This document shows, piece by piece, positions 1 to 7,644 of a stretch of 64,000 bases of DNA. The position numbers and the translations under genes were made by a program. The number at the start of each line of letters is the position of its first letter. Position 1 is the first letter of the stretch. Origin of the DNA: Paraburkholderia acidisoli (GTDB lineage: Bacteria > Pseudomonadota > Gammaproteobacteria > Burkholderiales > Burkholderiaceae); the NCBI RefSeq assembly GCF_009789675.1, contig NZ_CP046914.1, forward strand, positions 1,612,001 through 1,676,000. Reading direction: 5' to 3'. The notes under the pieces are model-generated. The model made no database searches, was not told the origin of the DNA, and saw nothing but the letters and a program-made list of their open reading frames with translations.

Positions 1-129
1 CAGCGCGGCGTAGCCAATATTGGCGCGGTCGATATACGAAATGACGTAAAGAATGAACACGAACGGAATGATGCGCCAGGCGATCTTGCGCACGAGCGCG
101 CGTTCGTCGATTGCGGGAGTGGCTTGCAT
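1..129 (-). CDS. MFS transporter, N-terminal fragment (cut by window edge)
   Basis: Only the first 43 codons are inside the window, read leftwards from an ATG at 129 preceded by GGAGACATCC. The residues show a short charged N-terminus followed by a hydrophobic segment ending in YIDRANIGYAAL, the first transmembrane helix and RAN motif typical of anion:cation symporter (ACS/phthalate permease type) major facilitator proteins. It lies 57 bp downstream of the lactonase gene on the same strand and is probably co-transcribed with it, so it may import the lactonase substrate or a related organic acid. The substrate cannot be told from the fragment. Confidence 0.75.
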   Translation of the reverse strand, partial: MQATPAIDERALVRKIAWRIIPFVFILYVISYIDRANIGYAAL

Positions 130-186
130 GGATGTCTCCACCGGCGGCGCGCGGCCGCCGGTTTTTTGCGTGGGATGAGCGGCGCG

Positions 187-1440
187 TTATGCGGCGTGTG
201 TCGAAAACACCATGCACACGGGGCTGCCCGATTCGGCGACGAAACCCGTAGGCGTGAGGCGTCCCGACTGGGCATCCACGCTGAACGCGACGATCGTGTC
301 GCTGTCTTCGTTGAGCGCATACAGGAAGCGGCCGTCGGGCGTGCTCGTCATGAAGCGCGGCGTCTTGCCGAGCGTCGGTTCGGCGTGCACGAAGCGTAGA
401 TGGCCGGTCGCCGCGTTGATGGCGAACACGGCAATGCTGTCGTCGCCGCGATTCGAGGCGTAGAGAAAGCGGCCGCTGCGATCGACTTCGATCTCCGAGG
501 CGCGGCTGTCGCCCGTGAACGTTTCCGGCAGCGCGGAGAGCACCTGGAACGGCGCGAGCGCGCCTGTCGCGGCGTCGTAACGGTAGCTCGTCACGGTCGA
601 GTCGAGTTCGTTGACGATCCACGCATACTGGCCGCCGGGATGAAACGCGAGATGGCGCGGCCCGGCACCTTCGCGCGAGGCGACGAACGGCGTGGCGGCG
701 GGCGTGAGCGTGCCGTTTTCAAAGCGGAACGAGAATGTGCGGTCGAGGCCCTTGTCGGGAACGATCACGAAACGCCCGCCCGGGTCGAACGGGTTGAAGT
801 GCGGCTTCGACTGCTTTTGTTCGATGCGGTGCGGCCCGATCGGTCCTTCGAGATGCACGAGCTGCGTGAGCGGCAGCAGCGAGCCATCGGCGGCGACGGG
901 CAGCACGGCGAGACTCGCGCCGATGTGATTCGACACGACCACGTGGCGCTCGAGCGGATCGAGCGCGAGATGCACGGGATTCTTGCCCTGCGTGCTCTGC
1001 GTGTTGAGGAACGTGAGTGTGCCGCTCGCCTTGTCCACGGCGAACGCGCTGATGTCGCTCATGTCGCCGTGCACGGTGTAAAGGCGCTCGCCATTGCGGC
1101 TGAGAGCGAGAAACGACGGATTCACGAGGTCCTTCGCGAGTTGCACGAGCGTGAGCGCGCCGGTCGTCGTATCGACCTGATAAACGCTGATGCCGTCGCC
1201 GCGGGCGTTGCGTTCGCGCGTGGTGCGCGAGCCGACGTAAGCAAACATGGATGACTGTCCTTTCAAAACGGGGTGATGCGGTTCCTCTCGGGCCGCCGGT
1301 TGCGCCAAAGCGTGCCGTGGCGCCGCGCCCAGGGTGGCCAGTGCGCCGAACGACGCCGCGCCCAGCACGAGCTTGCGCCGCAAGGTGTCGGGCGATGGCG
1401 CGATCACGGGCATAACAGCGGCCACGGCGGCTTGTCTCAC
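187..1440 (-). CDS. Lactonase family beta-propeller protein, probably Tat-exported
   Basis: The protein has 417 residues from a GTG start at 1440 with AGGAG six bases upstream. It matches the 6-phosphogluconolactonase/carboxymuconate-cyclase-like seven-bladed beta-propeller family: repeats of the type FAYVGSRT, ISVYQVDTTTG, RFLYALNEDSDTI begin near residue 65. The N-terminus carries LRRKLVLGAASFGALATLGA (RR at 21-22) and an ALAQ end near residue 47, a plausible twin-arginine signal. A second ATG at 1248, preceded by AAAGGA at good spacing, would give a 353-residue cytosolic form, which is the usual family length, so the start is not settled. It is divergent from the aconitase gene and followed by an MFS carrier. 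It probably hydrolyses a sugar or organic-acid lactone; the substrate is unknown. Confidence 0.8.
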   Translation of the reverse strand: MRQAAVAAVMPVIAPSPDTLRRKLVLGAASFGALATLGAAPRHALAQPAAREEPHHPVLKGQSSMFAYVGSRTTRERNARGDGISVYQVDTTTGALTLVQLAKDLVNPSFLALSRNGERLYTVHGDMSDISAFAVDKASGTLTFLNTQSTQGKNPVHLALDPLERHVVVSNHIGASLAVLPVAADGSLLPLTQLVHLEGPIGPHRIEQKQSKPHFNPFDPGGRFVIVPDKGLDRTFSFRFENGTLTPAATPFVASREGAGPRHLAFHPGGQYAWIVNELDSTVTSYRYDAATGALAPFQVLSALPETFTGDSRASEIEVDRSGRFLYASNRGDDSIAVFAINAATGHLRFVHAEPTLGKTPRFMTSTPDGRFLYALNEDSDTIVAFSVDAQSGRLTPTGFVAESGSPVCMVFSTHAA

Positions 1441-1452
1441 GGCTGTCTCCTG

Positions 1453-1510
1453 ATTTTTTGCATTTCGGGTTTCCACTGGATTGCATTTTGACCTGGATAA
1501 GTGCAAAAAT
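1453..1510. promoter_or_regulatory. Divergent promoter region with inverted repeat (candidate operator)
   Basis: Between the lactonase start (1440, leftward) and the aconitase start (1517, rightward) the AT-rich sequence contains ATTTTTTGCA at 1453-1462 and its near-perfect inverse TGCAAAAAT at 1502-1510, with a third copy of the core (TTGCATTTT) at 1481-1489. The only regulator nearby is the GntR protein at 4178, so this is a candidate binding site for it. The assignment is inference. Confidence 0.45.
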
Positions 1511-1516
1511 ACACTC

Positions 1517-4147
1517 ATGGAAAACACCGACACCCCACCGATCGCTCGTCTGGAGATTTCAGGCGTCCCGCTGCGCTATGTCGATTTGCCCGCGATGTTC
1601 GGCGCGAATCTGCGCGAATTGCCCGTGGTGCTGCGCCTGCTGCTCGAAAACGTGATCCGCAATACCGAAGGCGGCGAGCGCCGCGAAGCCGTCGACGCGA
1701 TCCTCGCCTGGCGCGAGCGTGCGACGAGCGAGCACGAGATCGCGTTCCAGCCCAATCGCGTGCTGATGCACGACACGACCAGCACACCCGCGCTCGTCGA
1801 TATCGCGGCCATGCGCGACGCGCTCGCCGAGGCGGGCGCCGATCCCGCGGCGCTCAATCCGGTGTTGCCGGTGGATTCGTCGGTCGATCATTCGCTGGCG
1901 GTCGAATACTTCGGCGCAGCCGATGCCGCGCCGCGCAATCTCGCGCTCGAACTGCGCCGCAATGCGGAGCGCTACCGCTTTCTGCGCTGGGCTTCGCGCG
2001 CGCTGACCGGCGTGCGCATTCACGCGCCCGGCACGGGCATCATGCATACGATCAACCTGGAGCAGCTCGCGAGCGTGGTGACGCGCACGATGCGCGACGG
2101 CGAGGCGTGGGCCGTGCCCGATACGCTGATCGGTACCGACAGCCACACGCCGATGATCAACGGCATCGGCGTGCTCGGCTGGGGCGTGGGCGGACTCGAG
2201 GCGCAAACGGTCATGTTCGGCATGCCCGTGATGCAGCGCATTCCCGACGTGATCGGCGTGAAACTCACGGGCGCATTGCCGCCCGGCGCGCTCGCGACCG
2301 ACCTCGCGTTGACCGTCACGCAGCGCCTGCGCGCGATTGGCGTGTCGGGCGAATTCGTCGAATTCTTCGGGCCGGGCGTGGCGACGTTGACGGCGGGAGA
2401 GCGCGCCGTGGTCGCGAACATGGCGCCGGAATACGGTGCGTCCACCGGCTTTTTCCCCGTGGATGCGCGCACGCTCGAGTATTTGCGCGCGACGCATCGC
2501 AGCGAGGAGGCCGAGCAACTCGTCGAGGCTTACACGCGCGCGGCGGGCCTGTGGTTCGATCCCGAAGCCGCGCCGCGCTACACGCGCACGATCGAGATCG
2601 ATCTCGCGCGCATCGGCATGCACGTGGCCGGGCCGCGCCGGCCGCAGGATCTGCTCGATTACACGGCGCTGCCGGCAACGCTCGCGAAGCTCGACTTCAC
2701 GCCCCCGGCACGCGAAGCGGAGATGCCGCGCCATCCCGTGGCGATCGCGGCCATCACGAGTTGCACGAACACGTCCGATCCCGCGCTGCTGATCGCCGCC
2801 GGTCTGGTGGCGCGTAAAGCCCGCGAAAAAGGCCTCACGGTGCCCGCGTGGATCAAGACCTCGCTCGCGCCGGGTTCGCCCGCCGCGGCCGCGTATCTCG
2901 CGCGCGCTGGCTTGATCGACGATCTTTCGGCCGTGGGCTTCGATATCGTCGGTTATGGCTGCACGACCTGCATCGGCAATTCGGGGCCGCTAACGGAAAG
3001 CGTGCGCGACGCGCAAGCCGGAGGCCGCATCTATCCGGTGGCGGTGCTGTCGGGCAACCGCAATTTCGCGGGCCGTATTCATCCCGATCTCGATCTCGGC
3101 TTCATCATGTCGCCGCCGCTCGTGATCGCATTCGCGCTCGCGGGCAACGCGGAGATCGACCTGAGCCGCGAGCCGGTGCAGCGCGCCGCCAATGGCACGC
3201 CGGTGTATCTGCGCGATCTGTGGCCCACGCGCGAGGAAGTGGCGGCGTTGGTGGCGCAATCGGCCGATCCCGAGGATTACCCGCGCGCGTTCGCCGTGGC
3301 GAGCCGCAATCCCGCGTGGCACGAACTCGCGGCGCCTTCGAGCGCGCGCTTCCCGTGGGGCGCGGCGTCCACGGCGTTGCGCCGGCCGCCGTTCGCGTCG
3401 CTCGATCAAGGCAGCCAGCTCGGCCGTTATCGCGCGTATCCGCTGCTCGTGCTCGGCGACGACGTGACGACCGATCACATCTCGCCCGCGAGCGCGATTC
3501 CGAAGGACAGCTTCGTCGCGGACTTTCTCGTTTCGCGCGGCGACGATCGCGACGACCTCAACGTGTTCGCCTCGCGGCGCGGCAACTGGGAAGTGATGAT
3601 GCGCGCGGCGTTCTACAACAAGACGCTCGTGAATCGCCTGAAACCGGGCATGCCGGTCGCGCACACGCTGCATGTACCGAGCGGCGATGTGCTACCGATC
3701 CACGAAGCCGCGCAACGCTACGCGCAACATGGCGACGCGGTGGTGTTGATCGCGGGCGAACGCTACGGCACGGGTTCGTCGCGCGACTGGGCCGCGAAAG
3801 GGCAGCGTCTGCTCGGTATTCGCGCGGTGCTGGCCGCGAGCTTCGAGCGCATTCATCGTTCGAACCTTATCGGCATGGGTATTCTGCCGTTGCGCTTCGC
3901 GCCGGGGACGCACCCGGATAGCCTCGCGATCGGGCCGGGTGATATGCTCGAAGTCGAAGCGGATGCCGCCGCCATCACGCCGCGTTGCGCGGTGCCGGTG
4001 CGTATCGTGCGCGCCGACGGCCGTATCGATTCGATCGACGCGCGCGCGGCCGTGGAAACGCAACTCGAATGCACGCTGTTGCGTTCGGGCGGCGTGATTC
4101 CGCTGATCCTGCAACAGACGCTCGCGCGCGGAGGCAAAAACCGCTAA
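1517..4147 (+). CDS. acnA: Aconitate hydratase A-type (4Fe-4S)
   Basis: The product of 876 residues interconverts citrate and isocitrate through cis-aconitate. The three cluster ligands are visible: Cys416 in SCTNTS and Cys482 and Cys485 in YGCTTCIGNSG, with the same spacing as in E. coli AcnA. The swivel-domain motif GERYGTGSSRDWAAKG follows near the C-terminus. The length is normal for the AcnA/IRP group. ATG 1517 was chosen because the upstream in-frame alternative (TTG 1481) would add non-conserved residues; the ribosome site is weak. It starts a rightward set with a GntR regulator and a solute-binding-like protein and is not next to prpC/prpF, which argues against a 2-methylcitrate AcnD role. 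It may serve citrate or aconitate catabolism rather than the central cycle. Confidence 0.88.
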   Translation: MENTDTPPIARLEISGVPLRYVDLPAMFGANLRELPVVLRLLLENVIRNTEGGERREAVDAILAWRERATSEHEIAFQPNRVLMHDTTSTPALVDIAAMRDALAEAGADPAALNPVLPVDSSVDHSLAVEYFGAADAAPRNLALELRRNAERYRFLRWASRALTGVRIHAPGTGIMHTINLEQLASVVTRTMRDGEAWAVPDTLIGTDSHTPMINGIGVLGWGVGGLEAQTVMFGMPVMQRIPDVIGVKLTGALPPGALATDLALTVTQRLRAIGVSGEFVEFFGPGVATLTAGERAVVANMAPEYGASTGFFPVDARTLEYLRATHRSEEAEQLVEAYTRAAGLWFDPEAAPRYTRTIEIDLARIGMHVAGPRRPQDLLDYTALPATLAKLDFTPPAREAEMPRHPVAIAAITSCTNTSDPALLIAAGLVARKAREKGLTVPAWIKTSLAPGSPAAAAYLARAGLIDDLSAVGFDIVGYGCTTCIGNSGPLTESVRDAQAGGRIYPVAVLSGNRNFAGRIHPDLDLGFIMSPPLVIAFALAGNAEIDLSREPVQRAANGTPVYLRDLWPTREEVAALVAQSADPEDYPRAFAVASRNPAWHELAAPSSARFPWGAASTALRRPPFASLDQGSQLGRYRAYPLLVLGDDVTTDHISPASAIPKDSFVADFLVSRGDDRDDLNVFASRRGNWEVMMRAAFYNKTLVNRLKPGMPVAHTLHVPSGDVLPIHEAAQRYAQHGDAVVLIAGERYGTGSSRDWAAKGQRLLGIRAVLAASFERIHRSNLIGMGILPLRFAPGTHPDSLAIGPGDMLEVEADAAAITPRCAVPVRIVRADGRIDSIDARAAVETQLECTLLRSGGVIPLILQQTLARGGKNR

Positions 4148-4177
4148 CGCCGCGCGCGGCGTCAATCGCCGACTGAC

Positions 4178-5071
4178 ATGATTGACCGATCCATCGCGAC
4201 GCAAATTCTCGAACTGATCCGCAACGAAGGGCTCGAAACGGGCGCGCATCTGCCTGCGCAAATGCTCGCCGACCGCTTGCGCGTGTCGCGCTCGCCCGTG
4301 AACGAAGCGCTCGCGCTGCTGCACGAAAAAGGCGTGCTCACGCGTGAAAAGAATCGCGGCTTCTTTGTCGCGCGGCCGGTGGTGGCGTCGTTGTCGAACG
4401 TGGTGGAAGAACTCGGTCTCGCGGAAACGGACGTGATCACGAGCGTCTATTTCCGCATTGCCGACGATCTGCTCAAAGGCGAATTGCCGAATGAGTTTTC
4501 CGAGCAGATGATACGCACGCGTTACGGCCTGACCAGCGCGCAGCTCACGGCTGTGCTCGGGCGCATTGCGCAGGAAGGCTGGGCCGAGCGCAAACCCGGT
4601 TACGGCTGGGAGTTTTCGCCCATGCTCACGACGCCGGACAGCCTGCTCAAGTCGTACCGGCTGCGCCTCGCGCTGGAGCCGGCCGCGTTGCTGGAGCCCG
4701 GCTACAAGCTCGAACGCAAGGTGCTCGAACGTTGCCGCGAAACGGAAAAGCATCTGCTGGCCGGCGGTATCGAAACCGACACGGCCGATCAGTTGCACGA
4801 CCGCGGCGTGCGCTTTCACGAGTCGCTCGTGGAGGCGTCGGGCAATACGTTTTTCATCGACACGATCCGGCGCGTGAATCGTGTGCGCCGTTTGCTCTCG
4901 TATCGGTCGATGCAGCATCGCGAACGTTATGTCGAACACGCGAAGCAGCATTTGCATGTGCTCGAATTGCTCGAACGCGAGCACAACGAGGAAGCTGCCG
5001 AGGAACTGCGCCAGCATTTGCTGCATACGCTCGACGCGCTCTCGCGCATTCGCGAGATTTTCGAACCCTGA
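4178..5071 (+). CDS. GntR/FCD-family transcriptional regulator with two winged-helix domains
   Basis: The protein has 297 residues. Residues 1-65 form a GntR winged helix (QMLADRLRVSRSPVNEALALL). A second winged-helix-like segment follows at about 88-150 (IADDLLKGELP ... RTRYGLTSAQLTAVLGRIAQEGW, then a wing-like GYGWEFSP). The all-helical FCD ligand domain occupies about 155-290 and has conserved His residues (HDRGVRFHESL, HAKQHLHVLELL). Standard FadR/GntR proteins have only one DNA-binding domain, so the duplication is unusual. It begins 30 bp after the aconitase stop and is probably in the same transcript. It likely controls the divergent promoter at 1441-1516, possibly sensing a tri- or dicarboxylate. 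Confidence 0.85.
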   Translation: MIDRSIATQILELIRNEGLETGAHLPAQMLADRLRVSRSPVNEALALLHEKGVLTREKNRGFFVARPVVASLSNVVEELGLAETDVITSVYFRIADDLLKGELPNEFSEQMIRTRYGLTSAQLTAVLGRIAQEGWAERKPGYGWEFSPMLTTPDSLLKSYRLRLALEPAALLEPGYKLERKVLERCRETEKHLLAGGIETDTADQLHDRGVRFHESLVEASGNTFFIDTIRRVNRVRRLLSYRSMQHRERYVEHAKQHLHVLELLEREHNEEAAEELRQHLLHTLDALSRIREIFEP

Positions 5072-5110
5072 TCCGCGCGCGCCCGTGCGCGGTCTCAACA
5101 GCGAAACCCG

Positions 5111-5848
5111 ATGACCCTCGACTCCGCCCTCGTCCACGCCTTCGCGCCCACGGGCACGCTGCGCGCCTCCATCAATCTCGGCAATCCGATTCTCGCCAAC
5201 CGCGACACGCAATCAGGCGAGCCGTTCGGCGTTTCCGTCGATCTCGCGCGCGCCTTCGCGGAGCGTCTTGACGTGCCGCTCGAACTCGTGGTGTTCGACG
5301 CGGCGGGCAAATCGGTCGAAGCCGTGAGCGACGAGCGCGCCGACTTCGGCTTTTTCGCCGTCGATCCCAAACGCGGGGAAACCATCGCGTTCACCGAGCC
5401 GTACGTGCTGATCGAAGGCTTCTATCTCGTGCGCGACGACTCGCCGGTCCGCAGCAATGCCGAAATCGATCAGGCGCACAACCGCGTCGTGGTGGGCAAG
5501 GGCAGTGCGTACGATCTCTTTCTCACGCGCGAACTCAAGGCCGCGCAGATCGTGCGTGCGCCTACTTCGCCGGCGGTCGTGCAAACGTTTCTCGACGAAA
5601 AACTCGAAGTGGCGGCGGGCGTGAAGCAGCAACTCGAAGCCGATGCCGCGAAGGTGGGCGGCTTGCGATTGCTCGACGAACGCTTCATGGTGATTCGTCA
5701 GGCAATGGGCGTGGCGAAAAGCCGGGGCGAGGCGGCGGCGGCCGCGCTGGGCGCATTCGTGGAGGACATGAAGCGCTCGGGCTTTGTTGCCGCCGCGCTC
5801 GAGCGTCACGGCATTCGAGGCGCATCGGTAGCGCCATGCCAGGATTGA
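5111..5848 (+). CDS. Solute-binding protein family 3-like domain without signal peptide
   Basis: The 245 residues match the bacterial SBP_bac_3 (amino-acid/cyclohexadienyl-dehydratase) fold: GTLRASINLGNPIL, then GEPFGVSVDLARAFAERL, ADFGFFAVDPKRGETIAFTEPYV and a closing MKRSGFVAAALERHGI. There is no signal peptide or lipobox and no ABC permease or ATPase nearby, so it is probably cytosolic and may be an enzyme or sensor built on the binding-protein fold. Some enzymes with this kind of fold (cyclohexadienyl dehydratase; an aconitate isomerase has been described with a periplasmic-binding fold) make an isomerase or dehydratase acting next to the aconitase conceivable. It starts 39 bp after the GntR gene. 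Confidence 0.75.
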   Translation: MTLDSALVHAFAPTGTLRASINLGNPILANRDTQSGEPFGVSVDLARAFAERLDVPLELVVFDAAGKSVEAVSDERADFGFFAVDPKRGETIAFTEPYVLIEGFYLVRDDSPVRSNAEIDQAHNRVVVGKGSAYDLFLTRELKAAQIVRAPTSPAVVQTFLDEKLEVAAGVKQQLEADAAKVGGLRLLDERFMVIRQAMGVAKSRGEAAAAALGAFVEDMKRSGFVAAALERHGIRGASVAPCQD

Positions 5849-5957
5849 TCGCGCCAGATGCCGGGCAGAGAGGTCCAACGGGGCGCGGTTGACGTTCCCC
5901 TCCGATGGATCTTGATTGCCGACACCAGGAGACCTTGGTGGGGTGCGAATTCCGCCT

Positions 5958-6809
5958 TCAGCTCCGGTTGCGAACGAGTGCCTCGTCCAGTAGCGCCTGG
6001 TGAAGACGTTCGGTCTCCGCGTCGACCGGCAGCATGCACTCCAACCGCAGCTCCTGTCCCGCAACGGTTTGCGGCGTCCCGACCGTGGTGACCATCGAGA
6101 AGAAACGAAGCGTCTGTCCGTCTTTCATGAGGGCCAGTGGTACCACCGGCGACGTCACCGCCGATTCGAGACCCTTGGGGGTCTTCCAGTCGCCGGGCAC
6201 GCCGGGATACGCCAGCAAACTCTCGAGCAACGCCGTGGTCTGCTCGTCCACGTGTCTGCCCACCGCCTCGCGGTAGACGCGTTGAATGAGACTGATCGCG
6301 AGATTGTTCCAGCCGGAAATATGCGGCCGAAGGCGCGCCGGATCGAATATCGCGTGCAGGATGTTGTTCGGCCCCGGCCAACTCGAAACATCAGTAAAGC
6401 AGTTGAAAAGGCGCGGCAAGCCCTCGTTCGTCATGAGAACGTTCCAGTAGCGGTCCATCACCACGGCAGGGTACGGTTCTGCATGATGCAGCATCCGTTT
6501 GAGCGCCGTCGTCACGCCCAGCATCGCTTCGTCTTCCCACGTGCCCTCTGCGTAGATCGGTGCGTAGCCCGCCGTGAGCAGCAGACCATTGCGATCCCGC
6601 AAAGGAATATCGAGCGACTCGGCGAGATCCAGCAGCATTTGCCGGCTCGGTGAACTCCGTCCACTTTCAATGAAGCTGATATGCCGCTGCGACACGCCGC
6701 TCGCGAGCGAGAGGCCGAGTTGCGTCTGGCCGCGCACACCGCGCCAGTATCGGAGCAACTCGCCCGTCGCGAGGCGCGTGTTTCTGGATGCCGGGTTCGC
6801 TTCGACCAT
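5958..6809 (-). CDS. XRE-family regulator with MmyB-like ligand-binding domain
   Basis: The protein has 283 residues from an ATG at 6809 preceded by GGAG. An N-terminal helix-turn-helix lies at about residues 12-70 (RGQTQLGLSLASGVSQRHISFIE), followed by the MmyB-like PAS-type domain with its hallmark AYPAVVMDRYWNVL-like stretch (here EPYPAVVMDRYWNVLMTN) and PGPNNILHAIFDPARLRP. MmyB-type proteins bind small hydrophobic ligands and usually regulate a neighbouring gene. This one is divergent from the HD-domain/carbonic-anhydrase pair, separated by about 140 bp containing a perfect inverted repeat, so it probably controls that pair and itself. Confidence 0.88.
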   Translation of the reverse strand: MVEANPASRNTRLATGELLRYWRGVRGQTQLGLSLASGVSQRHISFIESGRSSPSRQMLLDLAESLDIPLRDRNGLLLTAGYAPIYAEGTWEDEAMLGVTTALKRMLHHAEPYPAVVMDRYWNVLMTNEGLPRLFNCFTDVSSWPGPNNILHAIFDPARLRPHISGWNNLAISLIQRVYREAVGRHVDEQTTALLESLLAYPGVPGDWKTPKGLESAVTSPVVPLALMKDGQTLRFFSMVTTVGTPQTVAGQELRLECMLPVDAETERLHQALLDEALVRNRS

Positions 6810-6829
6810 CGTGACTCGCTCCGTGTGTG

Positions 6830-6884
6830 AATTGAGAGTGTGCCTCAAATGAATCACACGCCGATTACCCGGCGGGTAATTGAG
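6830..6884. promoter_or_regulatory. Inverted repeat and direct repeats between XRE regulator and HD gene
   Basis: A perfect 17-bp inverted repeat, ATTACCC-GGC-GGGTAAT, sits at 6864-6880. The heptamer AATTGAG occurs twice, at 6830-6836 and 6878-6884, and an inverse CTCAA at 6844-6848. The position between the divergent starts at 6809 and 6949 suits an operator for the MmyB-type regulator. Confidence 0.55.
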
Positions 6885-6948
6885 CCGTGCCCGGCGCGGC
6901 GAGAGAATCCCGAGTATCGAAAACGGGAATCAACGTACCGGGAACGTT

Positions 6949-7590
6949 ATGAAACCACCTGTCAGCATCGGAGCGTTGACCGCTCCCGATACCGCGCACA
7001 CACGCAAGGCAATGGCGCTCGTCGAGCACATTCATTCGCGGCCGATGATGGCACATGTGCATCGCACCTGGTGGTTTGCGGCGTATCTCGGGGAAAAACG
7101 CGGCTTGAAGTACGACCCCGAGATCGTCTACCTCGCCTCGCTATATCACGACCTCGGTTTAACGGAGCCGTACGGTGCCGGGCAGCGCTTCGAGGTCGAT
7201 GGCGCCGACGCCGCGAGCCGCCTCCTGCTCGCAGACGGCTACACCAAAGAGAAGGCCGATCTCGTCTGGGACGGTATCGCGCTGCACTCGAGCGGCGGCA
7301 TTGCCGACCGCAAGCAGGCGGAAATCGCGCTGATCTATCTGGGCGCGCACGTGGACGTATTCGGTCTGTTTCTGGACGAAATCACACCTTCGTTCGTGGA
7401 CGACGTGCTGCAACTCTATCCGCGCGACGGATTCAAGCTCGCGTTCCAGCAAGCGATTGCCGAAGTCGCGAGAAAAAAGCCGCAGACGGCGGTCGGCACG
7501 GGGCTCGCCGACGTCGCGCGCCGTCACGTGCATGGCTTCGACTGTCCGAATGTTTGCGATCTGATCGACCACGCACCCTTCGAAAGCTAG
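6949..7590 (+). CDS. HD-domain hydrolase, cyanamide-hydratase-like
   Basis: The protein has 213 residues from ATG 6949. It shows a metal-binding HD signature: MMAHVHRTWWFAAYLG (His36/His38), YLASLYHDLGL (His67-Asp68) and a later ALHSSGG histidine. The arrangement resembles the short HD hydrolases that include fungal cyanamide hydratase and related uncharacterised bacterial proteins, rather than nucleotide phosphohydrolases with added domains. It is probably cytosolic and metal dependent. It is followed 54 bp later by a beta-carbonic-anhydrase-type gene and is divergent from an MmyB-type regulator. Substrate unknown; hydration of a small nitrile-like or related molecule is one possibility. Confidence 0.75.
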   Translation: MKPPVSIGALTAPDTAHTRKAMALVEHIHSRPMMAHVHRTWWFAAYLGEKRGLKYDPEIVYLASLYHDLGLTEPYGAGQRFEVDGADAASRLLLADGYTKEKADLVWDGIALHSSGGIADRKQAEIALIYLGAHVDVFGLFLDEITPSFVDDVLQLYPRDGFKLAFQQAIAEVARKKPQTAVGTGLADVARRHVHGFDCPNVCDLIDHAPFES

Positions 7591-7644
7591 ACGGCTTTTC
7601 CGCGCAAGTTCCGGCGATGCATTTTCCACTCGAGGAGCAGCAAT

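Noticed and set aside
1488..1515. TTGACC-16-TACACT as promoter of the aconitase gene
   Set aside because: Transcription would start at or after the ATG 1517, which would need a downstream start codon that conservation does not support.
1517..4147. AcnD-type 2-methylcitrate dehydratase identity for the aconitase
   Set aside because: No prpC, prpB or prpF gene is near and the ligand spacing matches AcnA; AcnA-type naming is safer.
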